The notes beneath the pieces are model-generated. The model ran no database searches. It saw only the letters and a program-made list of their open reading frames with translations, and was not told the DNA's origin. Of a stretch of 64,000 nt of DNA, positions 26,390-35,850 are shown one piece after another. The DNA lies in contig JADYYP010000035.1 in NCBI GenBank assembly GCA_020853575.1, positions 120,805 through 184,804 of the forward strand, in the 5' to 3' direction. The position numbers and the translations under genes were made by a program. The DNA is from Planctomycetota bacterium (GTDB lineage: Bacteria > Planctomycetota > UBA1135 > GCA-002686595). How positions within the stretch are numbered: the stretch's first letter is position 1; each line of letters starts with the position of its first letter.

Positions 26390-28003
26390 CTAGTGCAGCG
26401 CGGGCAGACGGATCTCGAATCGCGCGCCGCCCAGTGAGCTGGTGAGCGCGTCGATCGTTCCACCGTGTTCCTCGATGACCTTGCGACAGAAGGCGAGGCC
26501 GAGTCCGGTGCCCTTGGGTTTGGTGGTCGAGAAGGGTTTGAAGAGCGTGGCCTTGAGGCTCTCGGAGATGCCGGGACCGTTGTCCTCGACGACCAGCAGC
26601 GTGCCGCTGGTCCCGATGCGCCGCGCGGAAAGCACGATGCGAGCTCGATCCGGGCAGGCCTCCAAGGCGTTCTTGAGCATGTTGGTCAGCACCTCGTCGA
26701 GGAGCTGACGATCGCCGCGGAACTTGAACGGCGTTTCGACGTCGACGCGCACGTCGGCGCCGCGCTTGACGATCTCCGGTCGCAGGGCGCGCACGCTGAG
26801 GTCGATCAACTCGCGCGCGTCGATTTCGGCGACCCGCAGGTCGAGCGGCTTGGTGAACGACAGCGTCCGCCGCATCAGGGCTTCCAGGCGCTGCATGCGC
26901 GCGACCAGATCCTCCAGCACCACGCGCTCGTCTTCGCCGAGTTGCTTCGAGACCGCGCGCAGGGCGACGTTGACCGCCGTGATCGGGTTCTTGATCTCGT
27001 GGGCCAGCATCGCCGCCGACTCGCCGATCGTCGCCAACGCGCGCAGCATCGCGGTCTCGGCGCGCTGAGCGCGCTTGAGCTCGGTGATGTTGCGTCCCTC
27101 GGGGATCAGGAGCGCCACACGACCGTTGGCGTCGCGCACGGGGTTGAGCGAGAAGTCGACCGACAACAGCTCGCCATCCCGGCCGCGGTGCACCGTCTCG
27201 AAGCGCACGAACTTGCCCTCGGCGGCCTCGGAGATGGCCAGCCGAACGCGCTCGCGCTCCGCGTCGGACACGCTCCACCAGGGGGTCTCCCAGAACTTCA
27301 TGCCGACGACATCGGCACGCGCGGCCCCCACCGCGTCCAGGGCCGTCTGGTTGATCTCGAGCACGGCTCCATCGGTCTCGAGCAGGCCCATGAACTGATA
27401 GGAGCGGTCGAAGATCGCCCGGAAACGCCGCTCGCTCTCGCCCAGCGCGTGCTCGGCGACGCGGCGCTGGGTCACGTCGCGGAAGCTACCGATGAACAGC
27501 GGCGTCCCGCCGGGCATGTCCGCGCGCCCGACCGACAGCTCGCAGGTCAGTGTGCGGCCGTCCTTGTGGAGCACCTCGAACTCGCGCGTGCGGTTGAGGA
27601 TGTTCGTGACCCCCGTGCGGCGGTAGTTGGCCAGGTACACGTCGTGCTGGGAGTGGTGCGGCTCCGGCATCAGGGCCTTGATGTTGCGCCCGCACAGCTC
27701 CTCGGGGCTGTAGCCGAACACCGTGCGCACCGACTCGCTGGCCGTGACCACGGTGCCTTGGATGTCGATCGCGATGGTCGGGTCGAGCACGGCGCCCAGC
27801 AAGGCGCGGTACAAGATCTCGTGGTGCGTGGCGTCGACGTGCGCCCCGGTTGGGGGTCGCCCCCCGGGCCGAGCTTTGAGAGGGCGTTCATCCGCGTGCG
27901 TCAAGGGCTTGTTCTCCGAAGCGCCTGGCGAGCGAGCCGCTCGGCCGGAGTCATGGGCTCCGGTTTCGGCGTCGAACGGCTCCTGGGGAGGCGCGGCGAA
28001 CAT
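26390..28003 (-). CDS. FixL-like PAS-PAS sensor histidine kinase (soluble)
   Basis: A 537-residue kinase with no membrane span. The first PAS (about residues 60-180) is strongly FixL-like (GYSPEELCGRNIKALMPEPH, SQHDVYLANYRRTG, LHKDGRTL). However, the segment that holds the FixL heme His appears to read VTNILNRTREF, so heme binding is doubtful. A second PAS follows. The kinase core has the H-box LAHEIKNPITAVN, N-box LTNMLKNALEACP, VEDNGPGIS and STTKPKGTGLGLAFC. The start could be ATG 28003 or GTG 28036. It is divergent from the universal stress genes and paired with the downstream NarL-type regulator. Confidence 0.9.
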   Translation of the reverse strand: MFAAPPQEPFDAETGAHDSGRAARSPGASENKPLTHADERPLKARPGGRPPTGAHVDATHHEILYRALLGAVLDPTIAIDIQGTVVTASESVRTVFGYSPEELCGRNIKALMPEPHHSQHDVYLANYRRTGVTNILNRTREFEVLHKDGRTLTCELSVGRADMPGGTPLFIGSFRDVTQRRVAEHALGESERRFRAIFDRSYQFMGLLETDGAVLEINQTALDAVGAARADVVGMKFWETPWWSVSDAERERVRLAISEAAEGKFVRFETVHRGRDGELLSVDFSLNPVRDANGRVALLIPEGRNITELKRAQRAETAMLRALATIGESAAMLAHEIKNPITAVNVALRAVSKQLGEDERVVLEDLVARMQRLEALMRRTLSFTKPLDLRVAEIDARELIDLSVRALRPEIVKRGADVRVDVETPFKFRGDRQLLDEVLTNMLKNALEACPDRARIVLSARRIGTSGTLLVVEDNGPGISESLKATLFKPFSTTKPKGTGLGLAFCRKVIEEHGGTIDALTSSLGGARFEIRLPALH

Positions 28004-28036
28004 ATCACATGAGCGCACTGCAGCGCTGAGTTGCAC

Positions 28037-28278
28037 TCTAGGAACGACCTACGCATGCGCTCTGGGACGATGTGCGTAGCAGTCCAACCAAATCGCCGTA
28101 CCGGTGCGACAGGCTTCATCGGGGACCTTGAGCGGAGACTTCGCACGCGGACATCAGCACTCGGGGCGCGAGCACCGCAGATGCGTGCGCGTGCTCCGCT
28201 GCGCGCCCCAGCAATCGAGACGCGATTACGCCCTTGGTCCCGGACGATCGGGAGTGCGCAGGGTGATAGTGAAACCCC
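28037..28278. promoter_or_regulatory. Divergent promoter region, kinase versus universal stress genes
   Basis: A 242-bp region between divergent starts with no gene. It holds an inverted repeat CTACGCA (28049-28055) / TGCGTAG (28073-28079) and the motif at 28092-28108 that is also seen upstream of hsp20. TGCGTAG recurs upstream of the CBS gene at 35726-35732. These are candidate sites for the NarL-type regulator. Confidence 0.35.
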
Positions 28279-29628
28279 ATGAAGATCCTGTGCGCAGTCG
28301 ACTTCTCCGAGGCCTCGCGAAGTGCGGCGCGCGCAGCGGCGATCCTGACGCGCGCGCTGGGCGCCGAGTTGTGCATCGTCCACGGCGCGCACCTCCCCGG
28401 CGTCGCGAGCGGCACCGCCGCAGTGCAGCCACAGCTCGCTCCGGACGAATTGCAACGCCGGCGCGTTCTCCTGGAGACGCTGGCGAGCCAACTGGGCGTC
28501 CCCGCAGCTCAGGTGCTGCGCGACGGATTGCCCGACGAGGTAGTGCTGGCAACGGCGCGTGAGCTCCGGGCCGACCTGATCGTGATCGGCGCGATCGGCG
28601 ATCGAGCGCACGGCGAATGGAGCCTGGGGAGCGTCGCGCTGCGCGTGATCAAGGGCGCGCACGTACCGGTATTCGTGGTGCGCGAGGAGGCGAGCTTGGA
28701 ACGCTGGGCCTTGGGTCGAGGCGCGCTGCGCGTGATGGTCGGAGACTCCGGGCGACGTGAGTCGCGCCCCGCGCTCGAGTGGCTCGCGCAGCTCGAGCGC
28801 GGTGGTCCGCTCGAAGTCTCGATCGGGCACGTCTACGTGCCGGGCGAGGAGCGCCGCGTCTCGGCGATCGAGCAGCACGAGCGCGCGCTCAGCGCGGAGC
28901 TCGCGCGTTGGTTCGAATCCGAGCGCGAGCTCGCGGCGCCGCGGGTGCGCGTGCTCGGCGGTTTCGGCCGCGTGGCGGAGCATCTGCTCGACTTGGCGGC
29001 CGCCGATGGCGCCGAGCTCCTGATCGTCGGCTCGCAGCATCGCCGCGGATGGAACCGCTGGGTGCACGGCTCGGTGTCGCTCGACATCGTGGCCTCGGCG
29101 CGGCGCAACTGCGTGGCCGTGCCGATCGAGGAGCGACCGCCGCTGGCCCTGGAAGCGCCCCACGTCCGGCGCGTGCTGGTGCCGGTGGATTTCTCTCCGC
29201 TCTCGGAGCGCGCGGTGCGCTGGGCACTGGCGCTGGTTCCCGACCAAGGCACGTTGCACCTGGTGCACGTCGTGGCGCCTTTCGTCGCGGCAGCCACCGA
29301 ATTCGGCACCTACGTCCCGCTGCCGGCCCCCACGCCCGAGGAACGCCAGCGCGAACGCTCCGAGCTCGACCGACGCATGCGCGCCCTCGTGCCCGACACC
29401 GCGCGCGCGCGCGGAGTCGAGCTGAGCGTCGAAGTGCTCGAGGGTTTCGACCCCGCGTCTCAGATCGCGGCCGCCGCCCAACGTGCTCACGCGGACTTGG
29501 TGTGCCTCTCGACCCACGGTCGCTCGGGCCTGTCGCGCGCCCTGCTGGGCTCGGTCGCGCACGGCGTCGTGCGGCACTCGAGCGTGCCTGTCCTGATCGT
29601 GCCCCCGACCGAAAGGAGTCGGCCATGA
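28279..29628 (+). CDS. Universal stress protein with three tandem Usp domains
   Basis: A 449-residue protein made of three Usp-like units. Unit 1 starts MKILCAVDFSEASRSAARA and ends near AHVPVFVV. Unit 2 (about 150-285) starts LRVMVGDSGRRESRPALEWL and includes LLIVGSQHRRGWNRWVHGS. Unit 3 starts VRRVLVPVDFSPLSERAVRW and has VCLSTHGRSGLSRALLGSVA, a G-x2-G-x9-G(S/T)-type ATP-binding signature. Usp proteins help cells survive starvation or oxygen stress. The stop overlaps the start of the second usp gene (ATGA at 29625-29628), so the two are probably translated together. Confidence 0.9.
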   Translation: MKILCAVDFSEASRSAARAAAILTRALGAELCIVHGAHLPGVASGTAAVQPQLAPDELQRRRVLLETLASQLGVPAAQVLRDGLPDEVVLATARELRADLIVIGAIGDRAHGEWSLGSVALRVIKGAHVPVFVVREEASLERWALGRGALRVMVGDSGRRESRPALEWLAQLERGGPLEVSIGHVYVPGEERRVSAIEQHERALSAELARWFESERELAAPRVRVLGGFGRVAEHLLDLAAADGAELLIVGSQHRRGWNRWVHGSVSLDIVASARRNCVAVPIEERPPLALEAPHVRRVLVPVDFSPLSERAVRWALALVPDQGTLHLVHVVAPFVAAATEFGTYVPLPAPTPEERQRERSELDRRMRALVPDTARARGVELSVEVLEGFDPASQIAAAAQRAHADLVCLSTHGRSGLSRALLGSVAHGVVRHSSVPVLIVPPTERSRP

Positions 29629-30491
29629 ACGTCCCGCAACGCATCGTCGTCGGCCTCGACCTCGACCCCAAGGGCTGCATTCCGACGCAAGGCAGCACCG
29701 CCGCAGCCGAGACCGCGCTGTGGCTGGCGCGCACGACGAGCGCGCACGTGACGCTGCTGCATTCGGTTGCCCGCGACGAGTACTACGACCCGGTGACGAG
29801 TGAGCTCGTGCCGGTGTGCGACACGCTGACGCCACAGGCGCGCCTGGCGGTGGCCGAGATCATCGCGCGCTTCCGCAAGGAGAACGCGCAGTGTGAGACC
29901 ATCGACAGCGCGGAGCGACCGTCGCTGGCCTTGACGCGCGAGGTGCAACGCCAACACGCTCAGCTCGTGATCCTCGGCAAGCACGACGGCCGCGAGTCCG
30001 ATGCCACGCGCATTGGGCCGATCGCGATGCGCGTCCTGCGCGAGTGCCCGACGCCCGTGTGGGTGGTCGTGCCGGGGCGTGCGACGATCCCCAAGCGCAT
30101 CCTGGCCGCCACCGACTTGACGCAAGTGGGCGATGAAGCCGTGCGCTGGGCAGCGGCGATCGCCGACGTCGCGCGCGCCGAGTTGCACGTGGTCCACATC
30201 CATCCCCCGACACTGCATTCGCGGCGCGCTGACAGCGACTCGCATCTGCGCAAGCTGCGCGAGACCGCCGTCGCCGGGCTCAGCCCACAGCAGCGCGAGA
30301 AGGCGCAGGTCCATGTTCGCGAGGCTGCTCCCGCGCAAGGGCTGCTGACCATGGTCGAGGAGCTCGACAGCGATTTGGTCGTGCTCGGCGCATTCTCGCA
30401 CCCGCGGAATCCGCCGCACCAAGTGGGCACGACGGCCGAGCGGCTCTTCGCGAGGCTCGAAACCTCTGTGTTCGTGGTCAAGCCCAACTGA
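29625..30491 (+). CDS. Universal stress protein with two tandem Usp domains
   Basis: A 288-residue protein with two Usp units. The first runs from QRIVVGLDLDPKG to TPVWVVVPG and includes LVILGKHDGRESDATRIGPI. The second runs from PKRILAATDLTQVGDEAVRW to ETSVFVVKPN and includes VVLGAFSHPRNPPHQVGTTA. The start ATG 29625 overlaps the upstream usp stop by four bases, with GGAG in AAAGGAGTCGGCC before it. A perfect terminator hairpin follows 15 bases after the stop, so the operon is just these two genes. Confidence 0.9.
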   Translation: MNVPQRIVVGLDLDPKGCIPTQGSTAAAETALWLARTTSAHVTLLHSVARDEYYDPVTSELVPVCDTLTPQARLAVAEIIARFRKENAQCETIDSAERPSLALTREVQRQHAQLVILGKHDGRESDATRIGPIAMRVLRECPTPVWVVVPGRATIPKRILAATDLTQVGDEAVRWAAAIADVARAELHVVHIHPPTLHSRRADSDSHLRKLRETAVAGLSPQQREKAQVHVREAAPAQGLLTMVEELDSDLVVLGAFSHPRNPPHQVGTTAERLFARLETSVFVVKPN

Positions 30492-30506
30492 CCAGCACGC
30501 AGCGAC

Positions 30507-30551
30507 ACACGCGCCGCTCGCGAGCCCAGGCCCGCGAGCGGCGCGTGTTTT
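30507..30551 (+). terminator. Perfect 16-bp terminator between usp operon and cytochrome peroxidase gene
   Basis: ACACGCGCCGCTCGCG (30507-30522), a 10-base loop, and CGCGAGCGGCGCGTGT (30533-30548) pair perfectly and run into TTTT on the plus strand. This is the best intrinsic terminator in the window; it stops the usp operon and may serve the opposite gene too. Confidence 0.9.
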
Positions 30552-30568
30552 CGAGCTCCGTGCTCGAG

Positions 30569-32242
30569 CTACTGGAAGTACGTCGTGGCGAAGGCCGCGC
30601 TGGCCGAGAAGCGGCCGCCGGAGCCCGGATCGCGCACGAACCACTGTCCGAAGAGCTCGGTGCCCGCGAGCAGCGGGTCGCTCTGCAGCACCACCGGGAA
30701 CGACTGCCAGCCGTTACCGGGGCCGAAGCCGATCTGCGGGCCGACGCGGAAGATGCGCGCTGCGCTGCTCATCGCGAGGTAATTGGTCGCTTCGCCGAAC
30801 GGCGCCCCGCCAGGATTCGAAGCGGCGTCCAAGATCAGACCGGAGAAGCCGCCGCCGAGTCCGTGCTCGACACCGACGGTGAACGTCGCGTTTCCCACCA
30901 GCGCCGGCGAGAGCGCCACCATGCGCGGAGCGAAGCCGCCACTGCCCAAGGTCGGTGCGCCGAACAAGGTCGGCATGCGACCGGAGTCGACGTACAGCGT
31001 CGGATGCTCGAACGGACCCTGGGCCTGCGCGACACGCGGATCGGTCAGCGGTCGCTTGAGGAACGCGACCAGTGCCGCCCGTTGCTGCGGGCTCAACCCC
31101 AGGGGCCGGATCAGGGGGTTCTTGTTGGGTGCGTTGAAGTCGCCACCGCGGTTGTAGAAGTCGACCACGTCCTCGAGCGTGGCCATCGAGCCGGTGTGGA
31201 AGTAGGGCGCGCGCAGCTCGACGTTGCGCAGGCTCGGAACCCGCATGCGCCCGAGGTCACCGGGGTTGCCGGTGACGCTGAAGCGACCGGGGTCCTCGTT
31301 CGACGGCCGAACGCCGACGTATTGGAACGACTGGTTGGTGAACAGGTTGCCCGCGTGGCACACGGCACAGCCGGTTTGCGGTGAGGTGAAGACGGCCTGC
31401 CCTTGGAGCTCGAGCTGCGTCAGAGCATTCGGATTGCCGCCGAAGAAGGCGTCGATCGGCGCCTGGTTGGAGAACAGCGTGCGCTCGTAGGCCGCGATGG
31501 CCATCGCGATCCGCGGCGCGTTGACTTGGTTGGTGCCGAAGACCTCCAGGAAGATCTGCGGGTAGCTGCGGCCGTTGACGAAGGCGCTCCAACTGGCGGG
31601 CACGTTGGTGGCGAGCGCCAAGGGACGCGACTCGACCACGCGCTGGATCACCTCGGGCCAGGTGCGGCCCAAGTGCCCCATCTCCACCGAGCTCGTGATC
31701 GGTCCGACGGCCTGGCTCTCGAGCGCCGCGCCCTGTTGCAGCACGACCTGGTTGGTCTGCGGATCGACGAACGTCCCGCCCGCGCGGCCATCCCAGAACA
31801 GCACCGGGGCGTACGCGGCGTTGACCGCGGAAGGCGACTTGCGCGGTGTCACCTGCGGCGAGAGCCCGAACACCGGGCTGCGCTGATAGCGCGCGTTGGC
31901 ATTGCTCTGCACCACGCCAGGCGACCCGTGCGCATCGTCGGGCGTACCGAAAAGTCCGTCGAAACCCGGGTGGATGTTCCCGGAGAGTCCAAAGGCCGAG
32001 CGCGGGTCGGAACCGCCGCGCTCTGGGATGTGGCACGTCGCGCACGCCATGGTCTTGGTCGACGAGAGCTGCTCGTCCCAGAACAGCAGCGCGCCCAGGC
32101 TGACCTTGGCGGCCGTCGTCGGATTGGCGGGCGGCGGCGGCGGAGGCGGACCGAGCGGCGGCGGCGGGTTCTGCGCGAGCGCGCTCGCTCCCAAGAAGAG
32201 CGGGGTCAAGAACGCGATGGAGAGAGATGCGTTGCGTTGCAT
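30569..32242 (-). CDS. Secreted di-heme cytochrome c peroxidase/MauG-like protein with extra C-terminal module
   Basis: A 557-residue protein with a signal peptide (MQRNASLSIAFLTPLFLGAS, ALAQ) and a proline-rich linker (residues 25-41). The di-heme peroxidase domain has CxxCH sites at about residues 67-71 (MACATCHIPERGG) and 292-296 (CAVCHAGN), plus APVLFWDGRAGG and PYFHTGSMATLEDVVDFYNR. The family reduces peroxide or oxidises other substrates in the periplasm. The last 130 residues are not part of the peroxidase; their end (LLAGTELFGQWFVRD) resembles the C-termini of three other secreted proteins here. GTG 32266 overlapping the upstream stop is an alternative start. Confidence 0.88.
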   Translation of the reverse strand: MQRNASLSIAFLTPLFLGASALAQNPPPPLGPPPPPPPANPTTAAKVSLGALLFWDEQLSSTKTMACATCHIPERGGSDPRSAFGLSGNIHPGFDGLFGTPDDAHGSPGVVQSNANARYQRSPVFGLSPQVTPRKSPSAVNAAYAPVLFWDGRAGGTFVDPQTNQVVLQQGAALESQAVGPITSSVEMGHLGRTWPEVIQRVVESRPLALATNVPASWSAFVNGRSYPQIFLEVFGTNQVNAPRIAMAIAAYERTLFSNQAPIDAFFGGNPNALTQLELQGQAVFTSPQTGCAVCHAGNLFTNQSFQYVGVRPSNEDPGRFSVTGNPGDLGRMRVPSLRNVELRAPYFHTGSMATLEDVVDFYNRGGDFNAPNKNPLIRPLGLSPQQRAALVAFLKRPLTDPRVAQAQGPFEHPTLYVDSGRMPTLFGAPTLGSGGFAPRMVALSPALVGNATFTVGVEHGLGGGFSGLILDAASNPGGAPFGEATNYLAMSSAARIFRVGPQIGFGPGNGWQSFPVVLQSDPLLAGTELFGQWFVRDPGSGGRFSASAAFATTYFQ

Positions 32243-32262
32243 GAGGGCTTGTCCAAAGAGGG

Positions 32263-32715
32263 TCACAGACTGCGTTGGCTGGGGTGAGCGGAACCGGGAG
32301 CCGCGTCAGGAGCGCGCGGATTCCGGGGAGCGATGCGCGGCGGGCGCGGAGCGATCGGCGCCTGCGGCGGCGGAGCGATGCGCCCGAACAGCGGCGGCAA
32401 CTGCGGGCGCGCGCGCGGTGCAAAAGGCGGCGGGCGCGGACCTCCGCGAGGCGCGAACTCGGGCGGCCGCGGCGGCGGGCCTCGTCGACCCGGGCCGCGC
32501 GCTGCGGCGCCCGGCAAGTCTGGCTGCACGCGCGGCGCGAGCTCTTCCCGTGGAGCTCGAGGTGCGAGCTCGCGCCTAGCTCCGCAGGTCGGGCACAGGT
32601 CGACCTGTTGACCGGAGCGCCGGCCGGGTTGCGGCGCGGAGTCGCTGCGCTGGGCAACGGCCAGGGATGCCAGGAAAAGGCCGAGCGAGGTCACGCAGGT
32701 GAGGAGTAACTTCAT
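32263..32715 (-). CDS. Small secreted Pro/Arg-rich protein
   Basis: A 150-residue protein with a clear signal peptide (MKLLLTCVTSLGLFLASLAVAQ). A single CPTCGARRE motif follows, and then a low-complexity region of Pro, Arg and Ala with repeated FAPR/LAPR/IAPR units. No family was recognised. The stop overlaps a possible GTG start of the peroxidase gene by four bases, so the two are probably co-expressed. The CxxC could bind metal or form a disulphide. Compositional bias means the gene call rests mostly on the signal peptide and position. Confidence 0.62.
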   Translation of the reverse strand: MKLLLTCVTSLGLFLASLAVAQRSDSAPQPGRRSGQQVDLCPTCGARRELAPRAPREELAPRVQPDLPGAAARGPGRRGPPPRPPEFAPRGGPRPPPFAPRARPQLPPLFGRIAPPPQAPIAPRPPRIAPRNPRAPDAAPGSAHPSQRSL

Positions 32716-32881
32716 CGCGGTAGTGGACGCGGCGTGGACCGCGCCAAGGCCCAGAGCTTCGTCCGCGGGCCTTGCGCGATTCTGAAGCTCGAGAAAAAAA
32801 CGCGACCTTCGTGGAGTGCACGCCTTCAGGATTGCGCAAGGTTCTCCGACGACGTTCGCAAGCGCCCGACGGCGCCTCCGT

Positions 32882-33552
<671 letters not shown>

Positions 33553-33556
<4 letters not shown>

Positions 33557-35031
33557 AGCTGCGCGCCCGACTGGCGATCGCCGTGCTCGCGGCGGCGGTG
33601 CCCGTGGTCATCGGGTTGGGCGTCGTGCGCGCGCGCGTCGAGTGGAGCACCGCCGAGGATGGACTGGCGGAGTTCGCTCGCGACAAGATGGTCCTCGGCG
33701 GACGCGAGGCCTGCGAGAATGCGCCCGAGGTGTTTCCATTTCGCCCCGGGTCACGCGGCCCGAGCGGGCCCTTCGCGCGCGGTGGCGCACGTTTGCCCCG
33801 TGATCCACTGGCCGTGCCGCAGGTCCCGCCGCGGGCGCTGCTCGAGGACAGCCCTCCGCCCGCGGAGCTGCGCAACGAGCTGTGGGCTTACGGTCCGGAC
33901 TTCGTCTCGCGCAATCGCGAGGCCCCGGAATTCCCGAGCGAATTGCGCGCGGCGCTCGAGGACGGCGCGGAGCAGGCGAGCATCGATTGGATGCTCCCCA
34001 ACCGCAGTGGCATCGCCGTCGCCGTGCGCATGCCCTGGACGGACGGGCCGTGCGCCGTGGTCTTGGTGCGCCGTGCGGTGGTCGGGCCCCAAGGCGCGGT
34101 GCGCGACCTGGTGATCGGCTCCGCCGCGCTGTGCTTGGTGTTGATGGGCGCCGTGTTCCTGGCGGCCGGTCCGATCGTCGAGCGCGTGCGCCGCTTGACC
34201 TCGCAAGTGCGCGACTCGGCGGCGGCCAAGTACGCGACGCAAGTGGAGGTCGGAGGCGACGACGAGGTCACCGAGCTCGCCGCGGCGTTCAACACAGCCG
34301 CGAGCGAGGTCAAGCTCAATCTCGACGGGCTCGAAGCGCGCGAATCCGCGCTGCGCCGCTTCGTCGAGAACACCACGCACGACGTGATGCTGCCTCTGAC
34401 CGTGCTCCAAGGGCACTTGACCGTGCTTCGAAGGCGCGTCGAGGCCGGAGCGAGCGAGGACCGGCAAGTGGTGCTCGATGCGCTGCAAGAGGCGCACTAC
34501 ATGGCCTCGCTGATCCAGAACCTCTCCGCGGCTTCGCGTTTGGAGAGCGATCCGCGCGGCATCGAGTCGCACGAAGTCGACCTGACGGCCTTGGTGGAGC
34601 GGGCCGTCGCCCGCCACGCACCGATCGCACGCGCGCGGGAAATCGCACTCGAGCACGCCGTGCCGCCCGCGCCGACGCGCGCGAAGGGCGACGTCACCCT
34701 GCTCGAACAAGCGGTGTCGAACCTGATCCACAACGCGGTGCGCTACGTCGAGCCGGGAGGGCACGTCGCGGTGGTGCTCGACTCCAAGGGCCAGGGCTTC
34801 TCGCTGCGCGTGCTCGACGATGGCCCTGGAATTCCGCCGGAATTGAAGTCGCGCGTGTTCGAGCGCGCCTTCCGCGCCGATGGGGCGCGCTCACGCCATC
34901 CCGGCGGCATGGGCCTGGGGCTGTCGATCGCCAAGGACGTGTGCGAGCGCCATGGCTTCACGCTCGAGTTGCGGACCTCGGAGGCAGGTGGCGCGGAGTT
35001 CGAGATCCGCGGAACGAAATCGAGCGCGTGA
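33553..35031 (+). CDS. Membrane sensor histidine kinase
   Basis: A 492-residue kinase with membrane spans near residues 6-24 (ARLAIAVLAAAVPVVIGLGV) and 190-212 (LVIGSAALCLVLMGAVFLAA). The roughly 165-residue periplasmic sensor between them is unfamiliar and Pro/Arg-rich. HAMP-like sequence follows, then the H-box ENTTHDVMLPLTVLQGHL, N-box VSNLIHNAVRYVEPGG, LDDGPGIPPE and HPGGMGLGLSIAKDV. GTG 33553 overlaps the regulator stop. The signal sensed is unknown. Confidence 0.92.
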
Positions 35032-35048
35032 CGTCGCCCGGCAGCGGA

Positions 35049-35069
35049 GCGGGCGTGGCGAGCGCCCGC
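35049..35069. terminator. Hairpin between convergent kinase and CBS genes
   Basis: GCGGGCG (35049-35055) pairs with CGCCCGC (35063-35069) around a 7-base loop in the 85-bp convergent gap. No T tract. Confidence 0.4.
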
Positions 35070-35116
35070 GCGGCGAGCCGTGTCGTGTCGCGGCGAGGGC
35101 GCGGCCGAGGGACCGG

Positions 35117-35635
35117 CTAGAGGTGCGCGGCGACGCAGCGCGCGACGTCGAGGCTCGAGATGATCCCGACCAGTTTCGTGTCGTCGGTGACCATCACGCG
35201 GTGGATGTGCTCCTTGACCATCACCGCACACACGTCCTTGAGCGATGCGTCCGGACCGACGCAGATCACCTCGTTGGTCATCAGGTCGGCCACCGTGCCG
35301 CTGCGCAGCACCTCGGGGCTGTAGTCCTCCATGCTGAACACGACGTCTTCGTCGTAGGAGCCGTCGTCGTCGGGCGAGGATTCCCCCAGCGCATACTCGC
35401 CGCGGCGTGTCGAGACCAGTCCGTCGCGCATGTTCTCGGGCTTCGCGATGTCGAACGCCGACAGCACGCCGACCAACTTGCCGGCGCGGTCGACGACCGG
35501 CGCGCCGCTGATGTGCAACTCGGAGAAGGATGTGACCGCGTCTTCGATGGTCATCGTCGGCTCGAGCTTGAAGACGCTGCGCTTCATGATGTCGCGCGCC
35601 TTCACCTTGCTCAGAGTTTGAATGTTGTGGCTCAT
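35117..35635 (-). CDS. Tandem CBS-domain protein
   Basis: A 172-residue protein built from two CBS domains (residues 10-70 and 110-172): ARDIMKRSVFKLEPTMTIED and APVVDRAGKLVGVLSAFDI, then VADLMTNEVICVGPDASLKD and RVMVTDDTKLVGIISSLDV. An acidic insert between them carries SPDDDGSYDEDV. CBS pairs bind adenine nucleotides and act as energy or redox sensors. A strong AGGAGG site sits nine bases before ATG 35635. TGCGTAG occurs about 90 bases upstream, as in the kinase/usp region. No other effector domain is present. Confidence 0.92.
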   Translation of the reverse strand: MSHNIQTLSKVKARDIMKRSVFKLEPTMTIEDAVTSFSELHISGAPVVDRAGKLVGVLSAFDIAKPENMRDGLVSTRRGEYALGESSPDDDGSYDEDVVFSMEDYSPEVLRSGTVADLMTNEVICVGPDASLKDVCAVMVKEHIHRVMVTDDTKLVGIISSLDVARCVAAHL

Positions 35636-35850
35636 GGTTTTTCGCCTCCTGGCGACGAATGGAAACTAGTCGCGGCCCGCGGAGCGCCGCGCGGGCCAGA
35701 GCGACGTACCCCTGCGGGGAACCAATGCGTAGCGACGTGCTGTGCCTTCGCGCCGACAATGGACGAGCGCGCGCACCACCGCGTCGAGCAATCGTTTCGG
35801 CGAGAGACCACGTCGCGCAACATGCGGCGCGTCCGCGCTGCGCAGCGCGC

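Noticed and set aside
26465..28012. Plus-strand open frame of 515 codons
   Set aside because: Antisense to the PAS kinase and without recognisable domains.
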